Origin: Tigriopus japonicus
Lineage: Eukaryota; Arthropoda; Copepoda; Harpacticoida; Harpacticidae
DNA: 64,000 nt
Reading direction: 5' to 3'
NCBI GenBank assembly: GCA_010645155.1
Contig: JAAGOF010000131.1
Location: 36,927-100,926 of the forward strand
In this document: piece by piece, positions 10,868 to 21,234 of the stretch
Layout of the letters: every line of letters begins with the position of its first letter
How positions within the stretch are numbered: the stretch's first letter is position 1
The notes under the pieces: model-generated
The model's database searches: none
What the model saw: only the letters and a program-made list of their open reading frames with translations
Told to the model about the DNA's origin: nothing
Translations under genes and position numbers: made by a program

Positions 10868-11156
10868 AACAACAATAGTAATAAACATTCTTCCCCCTTT
10901 TTCCGGCATTTCACTTTGAGTTTGCTCAGTCTTGGGTTTGAAGCCGTTTTTTGCGGTCGGCTTCTTGGAGGAGAGGTGCACCACCAGATTCGGCATCGCT
11001 ATTGTCACTACTACTTTCTGTAACAGTTCAGCTAGGTGTTTTTTCGTTTCAGCAGCCGAGCGTCGATTCGCAACTTCAAGGTGAGCTCTATGTTTATATC
11101 TAGGATAGCTAGGACTAGCAAGAAAGATAAGTAGATTTTATTACGCATGTAATAAA
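10868..11156 (+). repeat. 289-bp direct repeat, copy 1 (DIRS-like element)
   Basis: This begins 22 bp after the recombinase stop. It is identical to 11296-11584 apart from one A/G difference in the GGAGGAG / GGGGGAG stretch, by my reading. It starts AACAACAATAGTAATAAAC and ends ACGCATGTAATAAA. It contains AATAAA-like motifs. Confidence 0.9.
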
Positions 11157-11274
11157 CGGAGACTTATCTTGAGGGCTAGGACTAGTAGCCCATCAAAGAA
11201 TGTGAGAGGTTGAGTGCCTAAGGACGATCTATTGTTCTCCCTTTCCGTTTCCTACTCATTGCGAATTTGGTTAT

Positions 11275-11295
11275 NNNNNNNNNNNNNNNNNNNNN
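11275..11295. other. Assembly gap (21 N)
   Basis: A run of 21 N lies directly before the second copy of the 289-bp repeat. The true length is unknown; the gap falls exactly where a repeat would confuse assembly. Confidence 0.97.
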
Positions 11296-11584
11296 AACAA
11301 CAATAGTAATAAACATTCTTCCCCCTTTTTCCGGCATTTCACTTTGAGTTTGCTCAGTCTTGGGTTTGAAGCCGTTTTTTGCGGTCGGCTTCTTGGGGGA
11401 GAGGTGCACCACCAGATTCGGCATCGCTATTGTCACTACTACTTTCTGTAACAGTTCAGCTAGGTGTTTTTTCGTTTCAGCAGCCGAGCGTCGATTCGCA
11501 ACTTCAAGGTGAGCTCTATGTTTATATCTAGGATAGCTAGGACTAGCAAGAAAGATAAGTAGATTTTATTACGCATGTAATAAA
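11296..11584 (+). repeat. 289-bp direct repeat, copy 2 (DIRS-like element)
   Basis: Second copy of the repeat at 10868-11156. The two copies diverge immediately after the shared AATAAA end, which places the repeat boundary there. The left boundary runs into the N gap, so the repeat could extend further left. Confidence 0.9.
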
Positions 11585-11990
11585 AAACTGTTCAAGCAGC
11601 TTGCATGAAATAAGGGTTCGAGTTTTCGGCTCTTGAAAAAAACTTGTTTCATCAAGCTCGTCTTCAACTACGAAAGAGAGGAGGCAGATTTAAACGTATG
11701 ATGTGAGGTCACTCTATGAAAATCAAAACAGAAAAAGATGTTCACAGCTTACAGCTGATGAAACTCAAAATTGTGTAAGATGTTTTACGTTTAGTTGGGT
11801 CATAGTAATAACATGTGCCTGAATGGAAATAAGTTCCAGGTCATGACGGTTGGCAATCTGAACTAGCTTATCAAGATGATAAAAGTAATGAAATTGAAAG
11901 GGCTTCTTCGATCATAGATCTTGGGATTCAAATCCCAATTGATTCCAACGTCAATCATGGCTGTCGACACGATTGGCAGAGTAAATACCC
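11585..11990. other. Unassigned stretch between DIRS-like and Gypsy B elements
   Basis: About 400 bp without a recognisable gene. It may contain the DIRS-like terminal sequence and the truncated gag start of Gypsy B, but no motif shows this. Confidence 0.4.
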
Positions 11991-11994
11991 TTCC

Positions 11995-12250
11995 ATGCCC
12001 ACGGTGTGGAGGAGTGCGGCATGATAATTGTTATGCAAAAAATGTGGAATGCTTTCGTTGCAATAAACGTGGTCATATCAGCTAAATGTGTCGAGAATTA
12101 TCGAATGATCGCGAAGGTCGTTTGTCTAATCCATCCGCTCGAACTACGCGAGACCGATCTCAAGGATCTGATAGAGGACGATCAACTCAGCAAAAAAGAT
12201 GACCTTTACGGGACCGTAATGGAAGCCCGTCAGTCGTTGGAGCCAATTTA
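11995..12250 (+). pseudogene. Gypsy B gag zinc-knuckle region
   Basis: One frame encodes a Cys/His pair CPRCGGVRHDNC (degenerate spacing) followed by CFRCNKRGHIS, a stop codon TAA (12083-12085) and then the last Cys. The second knuckle, C-x2-C-x4-H-x4-C, is thus broken by an in-frame stop inside it. A Ser/Arg-rich tail typical of gag nucleocapsid follows. Confidence 0.65.
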
Positions 12251-12253
12251 ATT

Positions 12254-14130
12254 GTGACCCCAAAGAAATCCACACCACTCCTCATATTGTATTGTAACAC
12301 AAAATATGGGAAATTCTCCATACATGCTATTGCTGTCACAGCTGCTCCCCGATTTATTTTCCCAATGTGGGTCGCCAAGAATTTATACATACGCCCCTCT
12401 AATACAAGACTCGTCACTGCGAGCAATAATCCCATGGCTAACCGTGGCACTGTCACTTTTGCTGCCCAAACAGATTTTGGCCGTCAGGTCAATCTTGAGG
12501 TAATAATCTCGCCAGATTTGGCAGGTCTACCTTTGATCGGTCGGGATCTTGTGGCACTGGAGGTCATTCCGGCATCATTTCCGTATCCAGCGCCTTCTAT
12601 CTCAACAAAGACTATAGTCAAACCAGGGAATGGAGATGGGGATGACATGGAGAATCATGAAGACATTGGTGTTGATCAAATTCGAGTTTGTGTGCAATCT
12701 TATGATGATTTTGACCCGGCTTTTGTTGAGGCTGAGCTCCGACGCGTCACTGCACCGTTTTCTGATGTGCTGGGATCGTCACTTGGGGAGGCATCGGGTG
12801 GTATTAAAGGACCCAAAATGAAAATTGAGTTGGATGAAGAGAAGAATGTCACAACGGCTCGAATGCCGCAATATCATTTCGTAAAGATGGCTGATAAACT
12901 TGTCAAAGAACTTGCAACAGCACGTGTCATAGTTCCCTGCAATATTCCAACTGAATGGACAAGCCCTGCTCATTTCGTGGGAAAGCCTGGCGGAAAGAAA
13001 GTGCGGTTGGTGACGGACTATCGACACTTAATAAAGCGGTCAAACGTCCTATTCATCCATTTTGCTCTGCTTACGACTTGATGAAGAAAGTTAAGACTGA
13101 TAGTCGTTGGTTTGTAAAGCTTGATGCGGTCCATGGATATTTCCAGGTACCGCAAGAGAGTTCTTTACTGACAGCCTTCCTATTGTGGAAAATGGCGATA
13201 CACAGTCACAGCAATGGGACTTAACTCCAGCTCAGACGAATTTAACATACGTACTGATCAAGCCTCTCGCGGGCCTGGGAGATTGTCTCTTAAAAATTGT
13301 GGACGATATGGCTGTCCAGGCCCCAACTTTGGAGCTAGTGTTGGAACGTTTAATCATCGTCCTTGAACGTTGTCGAGAAGCAGGCATCAAATTAAGCCTC
13401 GAAAATAAGCAAATTGTTCAAGAGGTTCCATTAGCCGGCTTGATCCTCAGCAAGGATGCAGTGAAACCAGACCCCACCAAGGTAGCGTCCCTTCGCAATT
13501 TCCCATCCCCAACATCAGTGTCCGAGCTCCAGTCTTTCCTCGGCCTTGCCAACCAGTTGGGTTCTTTCCTTCCTGATTTAGCTCATTCCACCGCCCGCAT
13601 GCGAGAACTCTTGAAGAAAGGCAATGTCTTCAATTGCCTTCCTGAACATGAATCTGAGTTTAGCATTGCCAAGAAACTCTTGTGCTCCTCTACACTAGTC
13701 AAACCATTTGATCCAAATTTACGGACCGAACTTCTCACAGATGCATCGAGACTCCATGGCTTGGGATATGCCCTGATCCAAAGAGATGGATTTGGATGCC
13801 CAAGACTTATTCAGTGTGGGTCATCCTCCCTCATTGATGCCCAAAAAAACTTTGCAACTGTAGAGTTGGAAGCGTCTGCAGTTCTCTGGGCCATTATCAA
13901 GTGTGACCATTATTTACGTGGTTTATCTCTCTTCTTTGTTATCAGAGATCACCGTCCCCTTCTTGGGGTCTTCATGCGTCAATTACCTGCGATTGCAAAT
14001 GATCGGTTACAACGTATTCGGGAGAGGCTACTTATGTACTCCTTCGATGTTCAGTGATCAGGTGGTAAAGGACATTCAATTGCTGATGCACTTAGCCGTG
14101 CTCCATTCTTTCCTCCAGATCCGACGTGCG
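12254..14130 (+). pseudogene. Gypsy B protease, reverse transcriptase and RNase H
   Basis: The protease-like segment has the flanks of a Gypsy protease and its C-terminal LPLIGRDLV motif, but the active-site triad D-T/S-G reads V-T-A near 12330-12340, so the catalytic Asp and Gly are lost. The RT shows PTEWTSPAHFVGKP, VRLVTDYRHL, a KLDAVHGYFQVP segment after a frameshift and VDDM (catalytic box). A connection segment (KPDPTKVASLRNFPSPTSVSE) leads to RNase H with LLTDASRLHGLGYAL, VELEASAVLWAI and a ADALSRAPF end. Part of the RT between the palm A box and VDDM is garbled. Confidence 0.82.
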
Positions 14131-14349
14131 AAGTAGCGGTGTGTGCAATACGAGAAGATGATCCACAACTGAGACAGATTTATGAAGGAATCGATGACGA
14201 ATACCTACTGATTCGTGCCACTATTGTTGCTGTTAGACCTTTACCCCAAAAACTTGCATGCCATCGCGGCTTGGAACTGACCTTGAGTGTTGAGGCGGAT
14301 TTGGTATTTGCTGGAGCAAGACTAGTGGTTCCCCCGTCCAGTTCAGAGT

Positions 14350-15005
14350 ACCGTATATGACCTTCATACCAGCCACTCTGGAATTGCAAGGACGTGTGAG
14401 CTTGCCAAGCAACTCTATGCTTGGCCGGGCATTACCAATGAAGTGAAACTCCGGATTTCTCGTTGTCAAAAGTGCGCTTCACTCCTACCATCCCAACAAT
14501 ACGAGCCGCTTGCTTCAGCTATAGACTCCGTGATTAGACCCATGGAGAAAGTTTTTGTAGATCTGTTTGATCTTTGTGGACACGTTCCTACTCATGGTGG
14601 ACCAATTTAGTGGCTTCCCGTTTGTAACACGGCTGACCTCAACATCGACTACGGCAATTTGCGATGTTCTCTTACGGTGGTTTTGTGAAGTGGACTTACC
14701 TGAGGCTGTAAAATCAGATAATGGACCCCAATTCCGTGGACCTTTTGCCGATTTCTTTGAAAGATTCCATATCAAGCACGAAACATTGTCCCCATATAAT
14801 CCCCGTAGCAATGGCCTGGCAGAGGCGGCTGTCAAGTCCATCAAGAATCTCCTCAAAAAGCATGATGCAGTTTTGGGGGAAACATTTCGTGAGGCTCTCC
14901 TTGCCTGGCGAACTACACCCAGAACCGATGGGTTTAGCCCAGCATATGGATTCTTTGGACCCGTTGAGGCTCCGTCCTCCGATTGAGGCTCCGTCCTCCG
15001 ATTGA
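14350..15005 (+). pseudogene. Gypsy B integrase
   Basis: The H2C2 domain is represented by a HTSHSGIARTCELAKQLY segment and the RCQKC pair, in a frame shifted from the core. The core frame (14567-14986) shows a FLLMVDQFSGFPFV segment, SDNGPQF (catalytic Asp), a YNPRSNGLAEAAVKSIK segment (catalytic Glu) and AWRTTPRTDGFSPA. A tandem duplication of 19 bp (14966-14984 and 14985-15003) marks the point where recognisable sense ends. The chromo-like tail found in some Gypsy integrases is not seen. Confidence 0.8.
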
Positions 15006-15600
15006 GGGAGTCACTCTGTCTCAGGGGCTTCAAAACGTTTTATCCTCGTCGCCATTGAAATAACGTGAAATGCACACGAAATAAAGTAGTTTAGCCCCCG
15101 AGATCATATCTTTATTACTGATGACTAGCCTGAATATCACAGCATTTTGTACGGCTTTGACTAAATTGCATTTAGTAGTGAACGCACTCCACTTGCAAGT
15201 GGAGTGCGATGTATCACCAAGTGCTCCTGGTTCCATTTGGACGCCATTTTCAGTAAGAACTTGTATTTCATTTCGTGGCTGAAAGTTGCCGAAGGCTTCA
15301 AAAAAGTGGCCGAAAGCGTTCCCTAGAACCTGGTAACCCTGGATCGTTTTTTCGGACCACAACATCAAGATTGAACTGTTTTTCTTCACCTACCGCCATG
15401 GGAAAATGTTCCAAACTTTAGCCTTTCACCTCTCAAGACTGTTTTTCTGTAAATATGAGCTAAGCAAAATCTTTCAGTAATCATAAGTTCAAGAAAGGTT
15501 GTTGACGCCAAAACCGACTTCACTTGTGACCTCACGTAAAAAATAACTTGCCCTAAAGGCTTTAGCTTGCCCAAGAACTAAGTCACACCCCAGCCAATGG
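15006..15600. other. Unassigned stretch with a perfect 26-bp palindrome
   Basis: Two minus-strand open frames (15030-15389 and 15386-15574) are mutually compatible in position, but I do not recognise a protein family. A perfect 26-bp palindrome centred on TTGCAA lies at 15183-15208 (arms of 13 bp, no loop). No function can be stated. Confidence 0.4.
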
Positions 15601-15604
15601 CAAT

Positions 15605-17365
15605 CAGTTTGTGGGGAATGTTATGATTCAGGGGAAGCTTTGAATCAAGTGACTCATGTCAATGCCCCTGAAGGTTTGCCTCCAGTGTTCCTGCAGCTCT
15701 ACTTTATTGATACAGAGCAGGCAATGGCTTCCCAGATGTGGGTTATTGGCCAGGAACAACTGGATCTTGACGTACTCGAAATGTTGATGTGACTACTCGA
15801 GTTGGTCAACTCCTATGTCAGGGATTTGAAGATGGCGCTTGAGGTTAGTCAGGAAAAGGATGTTGCCAATGGAGGAGAGGGAAATAGTGAGGTGCATATT
15901 GTCATAGCTCAAAATCATTCTCCTCTCCCTCCAAACGCCCACAGAGGCACATACAATCTTCCTCAAACTTTGGAAAAGGCTGGTTTCATTCAAGGCAACA
16001 GTTGGCCAGATGTCATCTTGGTGTGATCAGAAACCCCAATATTGTCCTCCACTCAATGCTCCACTCAGTCCAATGCATTGCGCAGTTTGGATTTGATCAA
16101 TACCACCCACCGTTCCTATAATCCCCTATTGAAAGTCCTCTTTTTCCCATGTGAGGAGGATGGATGGCACTAGTACTTGAAATGGCAAGTGCCAAGGGGC
16201 AAGCGAGATAAGTTGACCAAGGCCGACTTTTAGGCCTACCTTATCCAAGTACGCGATGACACTTTTCACATCATTACTCGGGGCCGTTGTCTCTTCCAGA
16301 TGTATTTAATTGATCAGTGGGCCAAAAATTGAGGCTCGCTAGTTGAGACACATTTGCGACCATCAAGCCCAAATAAGGATGGATTTATGTACAGTCATGT
16401 TGGACATGATCAACAATCAAGAATTTGCTCCAGACCAGCAAATGGACAATCATTTTATTCTTCCCTCCTCAATCTATGGTTCAAACCGCTTCTTGAAGAA
16501 ATGCTACCATGACGTGACGCCATGGCAATAGTTCGTCAATATGGTAACCCAGATTACTTCCTCACCATGACGTGCAATCCACATTGGGATGAGATCAAGA
16601 AGAGTCTCCGTCCTGGAGAAAATCCCGTGGATCGTCCAGATCTCTGTGCCTTTTGCTTGAAGCACCAAGAGATGAGGGGAGATGTTTTGGGCAAAGTGGT
16701 GGCCTCTGTGGAGAGTGTTGTTCCAAAGACGAGGACTCCCACATACCCACTTGATTTTAAGGGTGAGGCTAGCTGACAACCCCCTGACTCAAGAAATCAT
16801 GATGCCAATGTGTCTGTGGAAATCCTCTATGGCAACACAAATCGTTTGCTGCATGAGCAGGTTAAAACTCACATGATCCATGGGGGGTTCACAACCGTAA
16901 CCTGCTCTGCATGCATGATAACTGGAGCAAGACCACCACTGGCAACAAATGTGCCAAAATGCTTCTTAAGCCATTCCTGGGGAAACAAAGGTCATGGATG
17001 AAATGTACGCTAAAAACTAGCGTCGGGCTTCAGGCACTCCCCATGGCCATTACTTTGTCAAAACCAAGGCAAATGGGGACCCGTTGGTTATTGCCAATCA
17101 GTGGGTTGTCCCCTACAATTCATATCTCAAAAATGGTCTCAAAAGTTTTTGGAATTTCAAAATTACTACTTGAGCCCAAAAACACACCCTGATCAAATAC
17201 ATCACCAAAGGCCAAGATCGCATGAATTTTCATGAGAAAATTGTGGAACCTGTGCCTGATCTCGATCTTCCACGCCCCACTCCTGTTGATGGTAATCAGG
17301 TCCCCCTGCCTGAAGTGGCTCCTGATATGGAATATGAGCAACGCCAATCAGGGGGCTTCAGTTTT
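15605..17365 (+). pseudogene. Helitron Rep/N-terminal region (rolling-circle transposon)
   Basis: Fragments in several frames follow the order of a Helitron RepHel protein. First is the Helitron helicase-like N domain (an LQLYFIDTEQAM ... LELVNSYVRDLKMAL pattern). Next come AMAIVRQYGNPDYFLTMTCN and a PDLCAFCLKH segment, then the HUH endonuclease motif as RGLPHTHLIL (His codons 16742-16750), a KTHMIHG segment, a NQWVVPYN segment and KYITKGQDR, close to the catalytic Tyr region. Stops and frameshifts are frequent. Sense ends near 17365, where the helicase should begin. Confidence 0.82.
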
Positions 17366-18197
17366 CAATTAAAGATTAAGATATCACTCGTTTAGAAACA
17401 ATACAATGTTGTCAGTCAATTACTTTCATGTCTTGATTACATCTATTTATTTGAGATATTATCAAAATGGTACATTATGGTAGTGTAGGTCATATGCAAA
17501 GAAAATTGTATGGATGTGTGTAGGATTTTGGTTATCATATTTTATGCCTGCCTGTTGCTTCCTTTGGTACTGTGTGAGATTGCGGACATCCGAACCTGTT
17601 GCGCAGGTGGAGCAAAACTTTAAGAGCACAATGCTGTTAAAATAGGAGGCATTTATGATATTTTTCGTAGCTATATGCTATCTATCTTGCGATGTACCAA
17701 TGTGGTTTTAAATTTACTAAATCGTACTTTGACTACCTGGAAGAGTGGACAAAAACCGACCTTTCACCAAACCTCACATTTATGTCAGAGTGCCAGACCT
17801 AATCAGGGTTCAAATTTTTGTTGTAGTTCAATTTTAATCATCCCTTGTGTCTCGCTTGACTCAAGGAACACGTTATATACTTAAAAACATTTTCATGGTT
17901 TTAATTTGAGCAAACTCATTAGCACCTTTGATGATCGATATCAAAGGACGCACGTTTGGGAGTTTTATGACGAGCGCTCTGACCCTGAATTACCGTTCCA
18001 AGGCGGCCAGCCGTCCAAACTAAAAGCGTCGTCTTTAGTCCAAAACAACAAGAGCAACTTACGGGATCGAAAAACCAAAAGATCTTTCACGACAACCATT
18101 GGAAGATGTTTGGACGACGTTATAGGCAACCAACCACCAATCCCACCGATTGGTTGACCATGGGAATCCAGACTCAAGCCAAGAACAAAATAGATTC

Positions 18198-18337
18198 AAA
18201 ACGCTAACTCAAGTGAAAAAATGCAAGATGTAATTCGAACATTTTTTTCACTTGAGCTTGCGTTTTAACGCGAACATCTTTCCAAGAAATTTGAAGAAAA
18301 AATGCCACAGCATCAGAAACTTCAATTCTTGGAAAGA
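18198..18337. repeat. Two adjacent hairpins
   Basis: The first hairpin pairs 18198-18223 with 18241-18266 (two mismatches; the CTCAAGTGAAAAAA core pairs with TTTTTTCACTTGAG). The second pairs 18277-18296 with 18320-18337 (TCTTTCCAAGAA with TTCTTGGAAAGA, 2-nt bulge). This was seen directly; the role is unknown. Confidence 0.7.
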
Positions 18338-18394
18338 TTCTTCACCTCAATACCATAAATACCAGAATAATGACCCGATGGTAGTGATCAATGA

Positions 18395-19043
18395 GGTAAT
18401 ATGCGACTTAAGGTGCCCCAATTTTTGAAGACGTCGGGTGGCCAGCAAAGTTGCCAGATATTTGACTCAACTAGAGCCAAATATGCCACCATCATTCGCC
18501 ACTTCACTTGAAAAAGTATTTTCAAGCTGGACCTGAATCGGTGGATTCAGTGTATGCAATTTTTTATGAATGTTCATAACTACACACTATATTTCAATAT
18601 CTTTTTTTGACGCAAGTGCCCAAAAGAAAGCACAATGCCACCATTTTGGCTTTCCATTGGAACCTACATTTTTATGCCCTAGAACACATAAAACACTTCA
18701 GTTTGCAATATGTGAACTCTATCTAACAAGAAGTGTAAGTGGAACTCTTATATTGTATTTCAAAGTAACTTGAAATGTTAAAAAGTAAAGGAAAACACAT
18801 TGTATTTTTAAAATTTGACGAATAAGACTTTGAAATCGTGTTGTTGTTTTAATCATATAACATATTGACCACTTTTGTCCAAACAAGTGCGTAAACGAAA
18901 CTAAAAAAATGCATAATTTACTTAAGACTTTTGTTGTCAAATTTTGCTGGCACATCTGGCTTTAGTTGCCATTCAAATATCTGGCAACCCTGCCGTCCAC
19001 ACGACGTCTTCAAAATTTTGGGCACCTCAAGTCGCATATTACC
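18395..19043. mobile_element. Foldback/MITE-like element with about 95-bp terminal inverted repeats
   Basis: The left end (18395 onward, GGTAATATGCGACTTAAGGT) is the reverse complement of the right end (up to 19043), and similarity continues for about 95 bp, including the blocks TTTTGAAGACGTCG and GTTGCCAGATATTTGA. There is no coding capacity. No clear target-site duplication is seen, so the superfamily is open. Confidence 0.75.
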
Positions 19044-19119
19044 CAAAATAAAATGCCATGGACAGAATCAAGGCTCAATGTAACCTATCCTATGCCATAT
19101 TTTTGATGAATAAATACCC

Positions 19120-19219
19120 GAGGCTAGTTTTTCAGACGCAAAAGATCGATTTCAAGATCGCACTTAAGTACTATAAGTCCGAACTTGAGATTGATCTTTG
19201 GGTCTAAAAAACTAGTCTC
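19120..19219. mobile_element. 100-bp palindromic element, copy 1
   Basis: A near-complete inverted repeat: it starts AGGCTAGTTTTT and ends AAAAACTAGTCT, with internal AAAGATCGATTTCAAGATCG paired to its complement. It is homologous over its full length to 45769-45866, so it is a dispersed family, not a chance palindrome. No obvious target-site duplication. Confidence 0.8.
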
Positions 19220-19489
19220 AGATGATTGGAGCTTTTTTGATGTTAGGCTTACAAATATTTATTTTAGCGTCAGTCTTCTTTAGGCCAAATGAAATGATTC
19301 ATCCAATTTCAATTGGCCTAAATGGCTTATGGGGCACTTGAAGTCATCATTGCTTAATGTTGCTGAAGCGTCAAAAGTGACCTAATGTCCTCAAAATTAC
19401 TGCTTTGTCGTCATTGGTTGAGCGGGCTCAATCCTAAACCAATCTCAGACAATTGCTAGGGCCCGGAAAAATGAGCAATGAGCAAGACT

Positions 19490-20215
19490 TTAAGACTTTG
19501 CCCTCCTGCTAGGTGCAATCAGCACCGGCACTTGTCCTCACGTGCCCGGCAAGGACATCTGTGAACAGATCATTTCCTTGCCAGAGGCTATACCTTTCCG
19601 CCCACTGCTCCCCCCACTTGAGCGGAATAAGACCAAGGAGATGGTCCAGATCCAGGCCCTCAATAACGACATCTCAGACGATGCCTTGTCACATCAGCTT
19701 GGCCAGCAGGTGAATGCTACACCACCTCCAGAGGAACAGACCCTCTAGCACATGGTTTTCAACCAGGCCATTGTTTGTCCAACAAAGGCCGTGGTTAGTA
19801 AAATAAATACCAAAGCCATCCAGCTCTTTCTTGGAGAAGAGCCGGTTTATTGGAGCAATGACAAATTGCGGGAGAAGGACCATGGTGAGGACTATGGGGT
19901 GGAGCTATTGAACACTCTGGACAACAGGGAGAGTTCAAGTTTTTCAGATCACAATCTCACCCTCAAGAAAGATTGTGAGATCATACTCCTCCACAACTTG
20001 GATCCAGTCAAGGAGCAGTGCAACAGAATGCGGTGTGTGGTCCGTAACCTCAACCGCCATTCCATTGAGGCGGAATCTGTTCTAAGATTTGTGCTAACGT
20101 TATATTTTCATGCGGAATACTCATGGCATGGGTTATCTTCTCCAAAAAGCCTGGGGTGCCGTAGCTTCTATAAAGGGCTCTTTGTTGGTCCTGATCTTGG
20201 TCTTGTAGACTAATC
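19490..20215 (+). pseudogene. Helitron helicase C-terminal region (PIF1-like)
   Basis: The segments RAIVCPTK-like (here NQAIVCPTKAVVSKINTKA), PVYWSNDKL, a GVELLNTLD stretch, a CEIILLHNLDPVKEQCNRMR motif and HSIEAE match the end of the PIF1-type helicase of Helitrons, in the expected order. The upstream part (19540-19740) contains a helicase linker-like segment ending in a stop (19746-19748). Walker A and the other front motifs are missing. It is the second half of the Helitron at 15605-17365. Confidence 0.8.
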
Positions 20216-21218
20216 ACTCTGGCAAAGTTGTACCAAGTCTTTTGTCACTGTGAAAATTGTTAAAAGTCAGTGACCGTCTCCAGCATGGGAGGTTGATTAA
20301 CTATTGCTCGGGGCAGGCTATATTTACCTTGAGGGGTTGGTCCGGCGCTCGTCAGGAGCGCTGTGAAGGGGGCGGCAGCGCCTTATTGTAAGTGCCTCAG
20401 GGTCCTCAGTTGGACCTGAGTATCCTCGAACTCTTGTTCCAGACCTTCCAAGATGTCAGCATAATCATGCTGTGGAACTTGCCTCCGAAGTCAACTCTTC
20501 TTCAAGACGCTATTCGATCCTTCAAGCGTTGGGACCAAAAGAACATTGTAGTCTGCAGCTTGATCACTGTATTTTAGTTGAATTCGTTATTTAATCTTTT
20601 TTTCACGGTGTGTGTGTCTGTTTTCTCCTTCGTGTTTTTTTCCTTTTTTTACACCTTAAGATTGTTGGGTCTTTTTATATTAATGTTTAAAAAATGTGAC
20701 CCATTTTTTCGACCACTCGATTTGTTTGTTATTGATTTGAGCCTATTTTCAAGGAATCGAAACTTGATAAATGATTGTGTTCATGCCAATTTGGAAAAAG
20801 AAATTTTGATTTAAGTGCATTTTCTAGATTGGCCATGGCTCGTTTACAGTCCTTCATCCGAATAGCAAAATAGGTCCCAAACGCATGAAAACGCCAAGCC
20901 AATGAGATTCAAGGTTTTATGAGACTTACTTTTTCATTTTTTCACCTTTGGCATTTTTTGCAACTTTTGCAAAGATAAGAATATGTTTCTTTGAGCTGTT
21001 TGCCTGCCTCTAGCCATTATGGATGTGCAGAAGGATGAAATATAACATAACTTTTTAAGCTCACTGAGGAGCAATAACATAAAATATAGACTTCCTCGGC
21101 AACCCTTTAAAATTACATTTATCCCAACACTTGGTGTAACTTTTACACCACCACCTTTTTACAATTACATTAAATCCCTCTGAGCCTTTTTAGACTAAAT
21201 AACATAATGAGCAAATAC
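20216..21218. other. Helitron 3' remnant and non-coding DNA
   Basis: The first 350 bp include a GCGCTCGTCAGGAGCGC hairpin (about 20346-20362) and degraded sequence that may still belong to the Helitron. The rest is T-rich non-coding DNA before the SAYSD1 3' end. I did not see a Helitron CTRR end with certainty. Confidence 0.4.
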
Positions 21219-21224
21219 TTTATT
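21219..21224 (-). terminator. Polyadenylation signal of SAYSD1
   Basis: AATAAA on the minus strand, about 10 bp beyond the stop codon at 21235. The 3' UTR would be very short. Confidence 0.6.
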
Positions 21225-21234
21225 ATAAACACGT

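Larger units (their letters stand above)
7487..11584 (+). mobile_element. DIRS-like (tyrosine-recombinase) retrotransposon
   Basis: A YR-encoding retrotransposon: an RT/RNase H gene with the DIRS-type C-terminal extension (7487-9730), a tyrosine recombinase gene (about 9750-10846) and, directly after it, a 289-bp sequence present twice in direct orientation (10868-11156 and 11296-11584) with 139 bp between the copies, 21 of them N. There is no DDE integrase, no aspartic protease and no LTR. The direct repeat layout recalls the split direct repeats of PAT/Ngaro-type elements (B1-A2-B2), but I could not find the matching A1 copy upstream. A gag gene is not visible; the 5' part seems lost. Confidence 0.85.
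11995..15005 (+). mobile_element. Gypsy (Ty3) retrotransposon B, 5' truncated, frameshifted
   Basis: Order: gag zinc knuckles (about 11995-12091), protease (about 12254-12560), RT (about 12690-13430), RNase H (about 13680-14110), integrase zinc-binding domain (about 14330-14500) and integrase core (14567-14986). LTRs are not recognisable. Frameshifts lie near 13030, 13190-13230, 14057, 14350 and 14560. It is a different family from Gypsy A: the RT and protease segments are not alike. Confidence 0.85.
17366..19490. other. Unrelated DNA separating the two Helitron halves
   Basis: About 2.1 kb with no helicase motifs, where the helicase front part would be expected. It holds two adjacent hairpins (18198-18337), a 649-bp foldback with about 95-bp terminal inverted repeats (18395-19043) and a 100-bp palindromic element (19120-19219). 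The frame at 17906-18157 has no recognisable features. Confidence 0.6.

Noticed and set aside
11920..11960. tRNA-like T-arm (GGGATTCAAATCCC)
   Set aside because: No matching acceptor stem, D-arm or anticodon arm upstream; it is likely a chance inverted repeat.
15030..15574. Two consecutive minus-strand frames as a possible transposase
   Set aside because: No catalytic motif of any transposase family could be identified.
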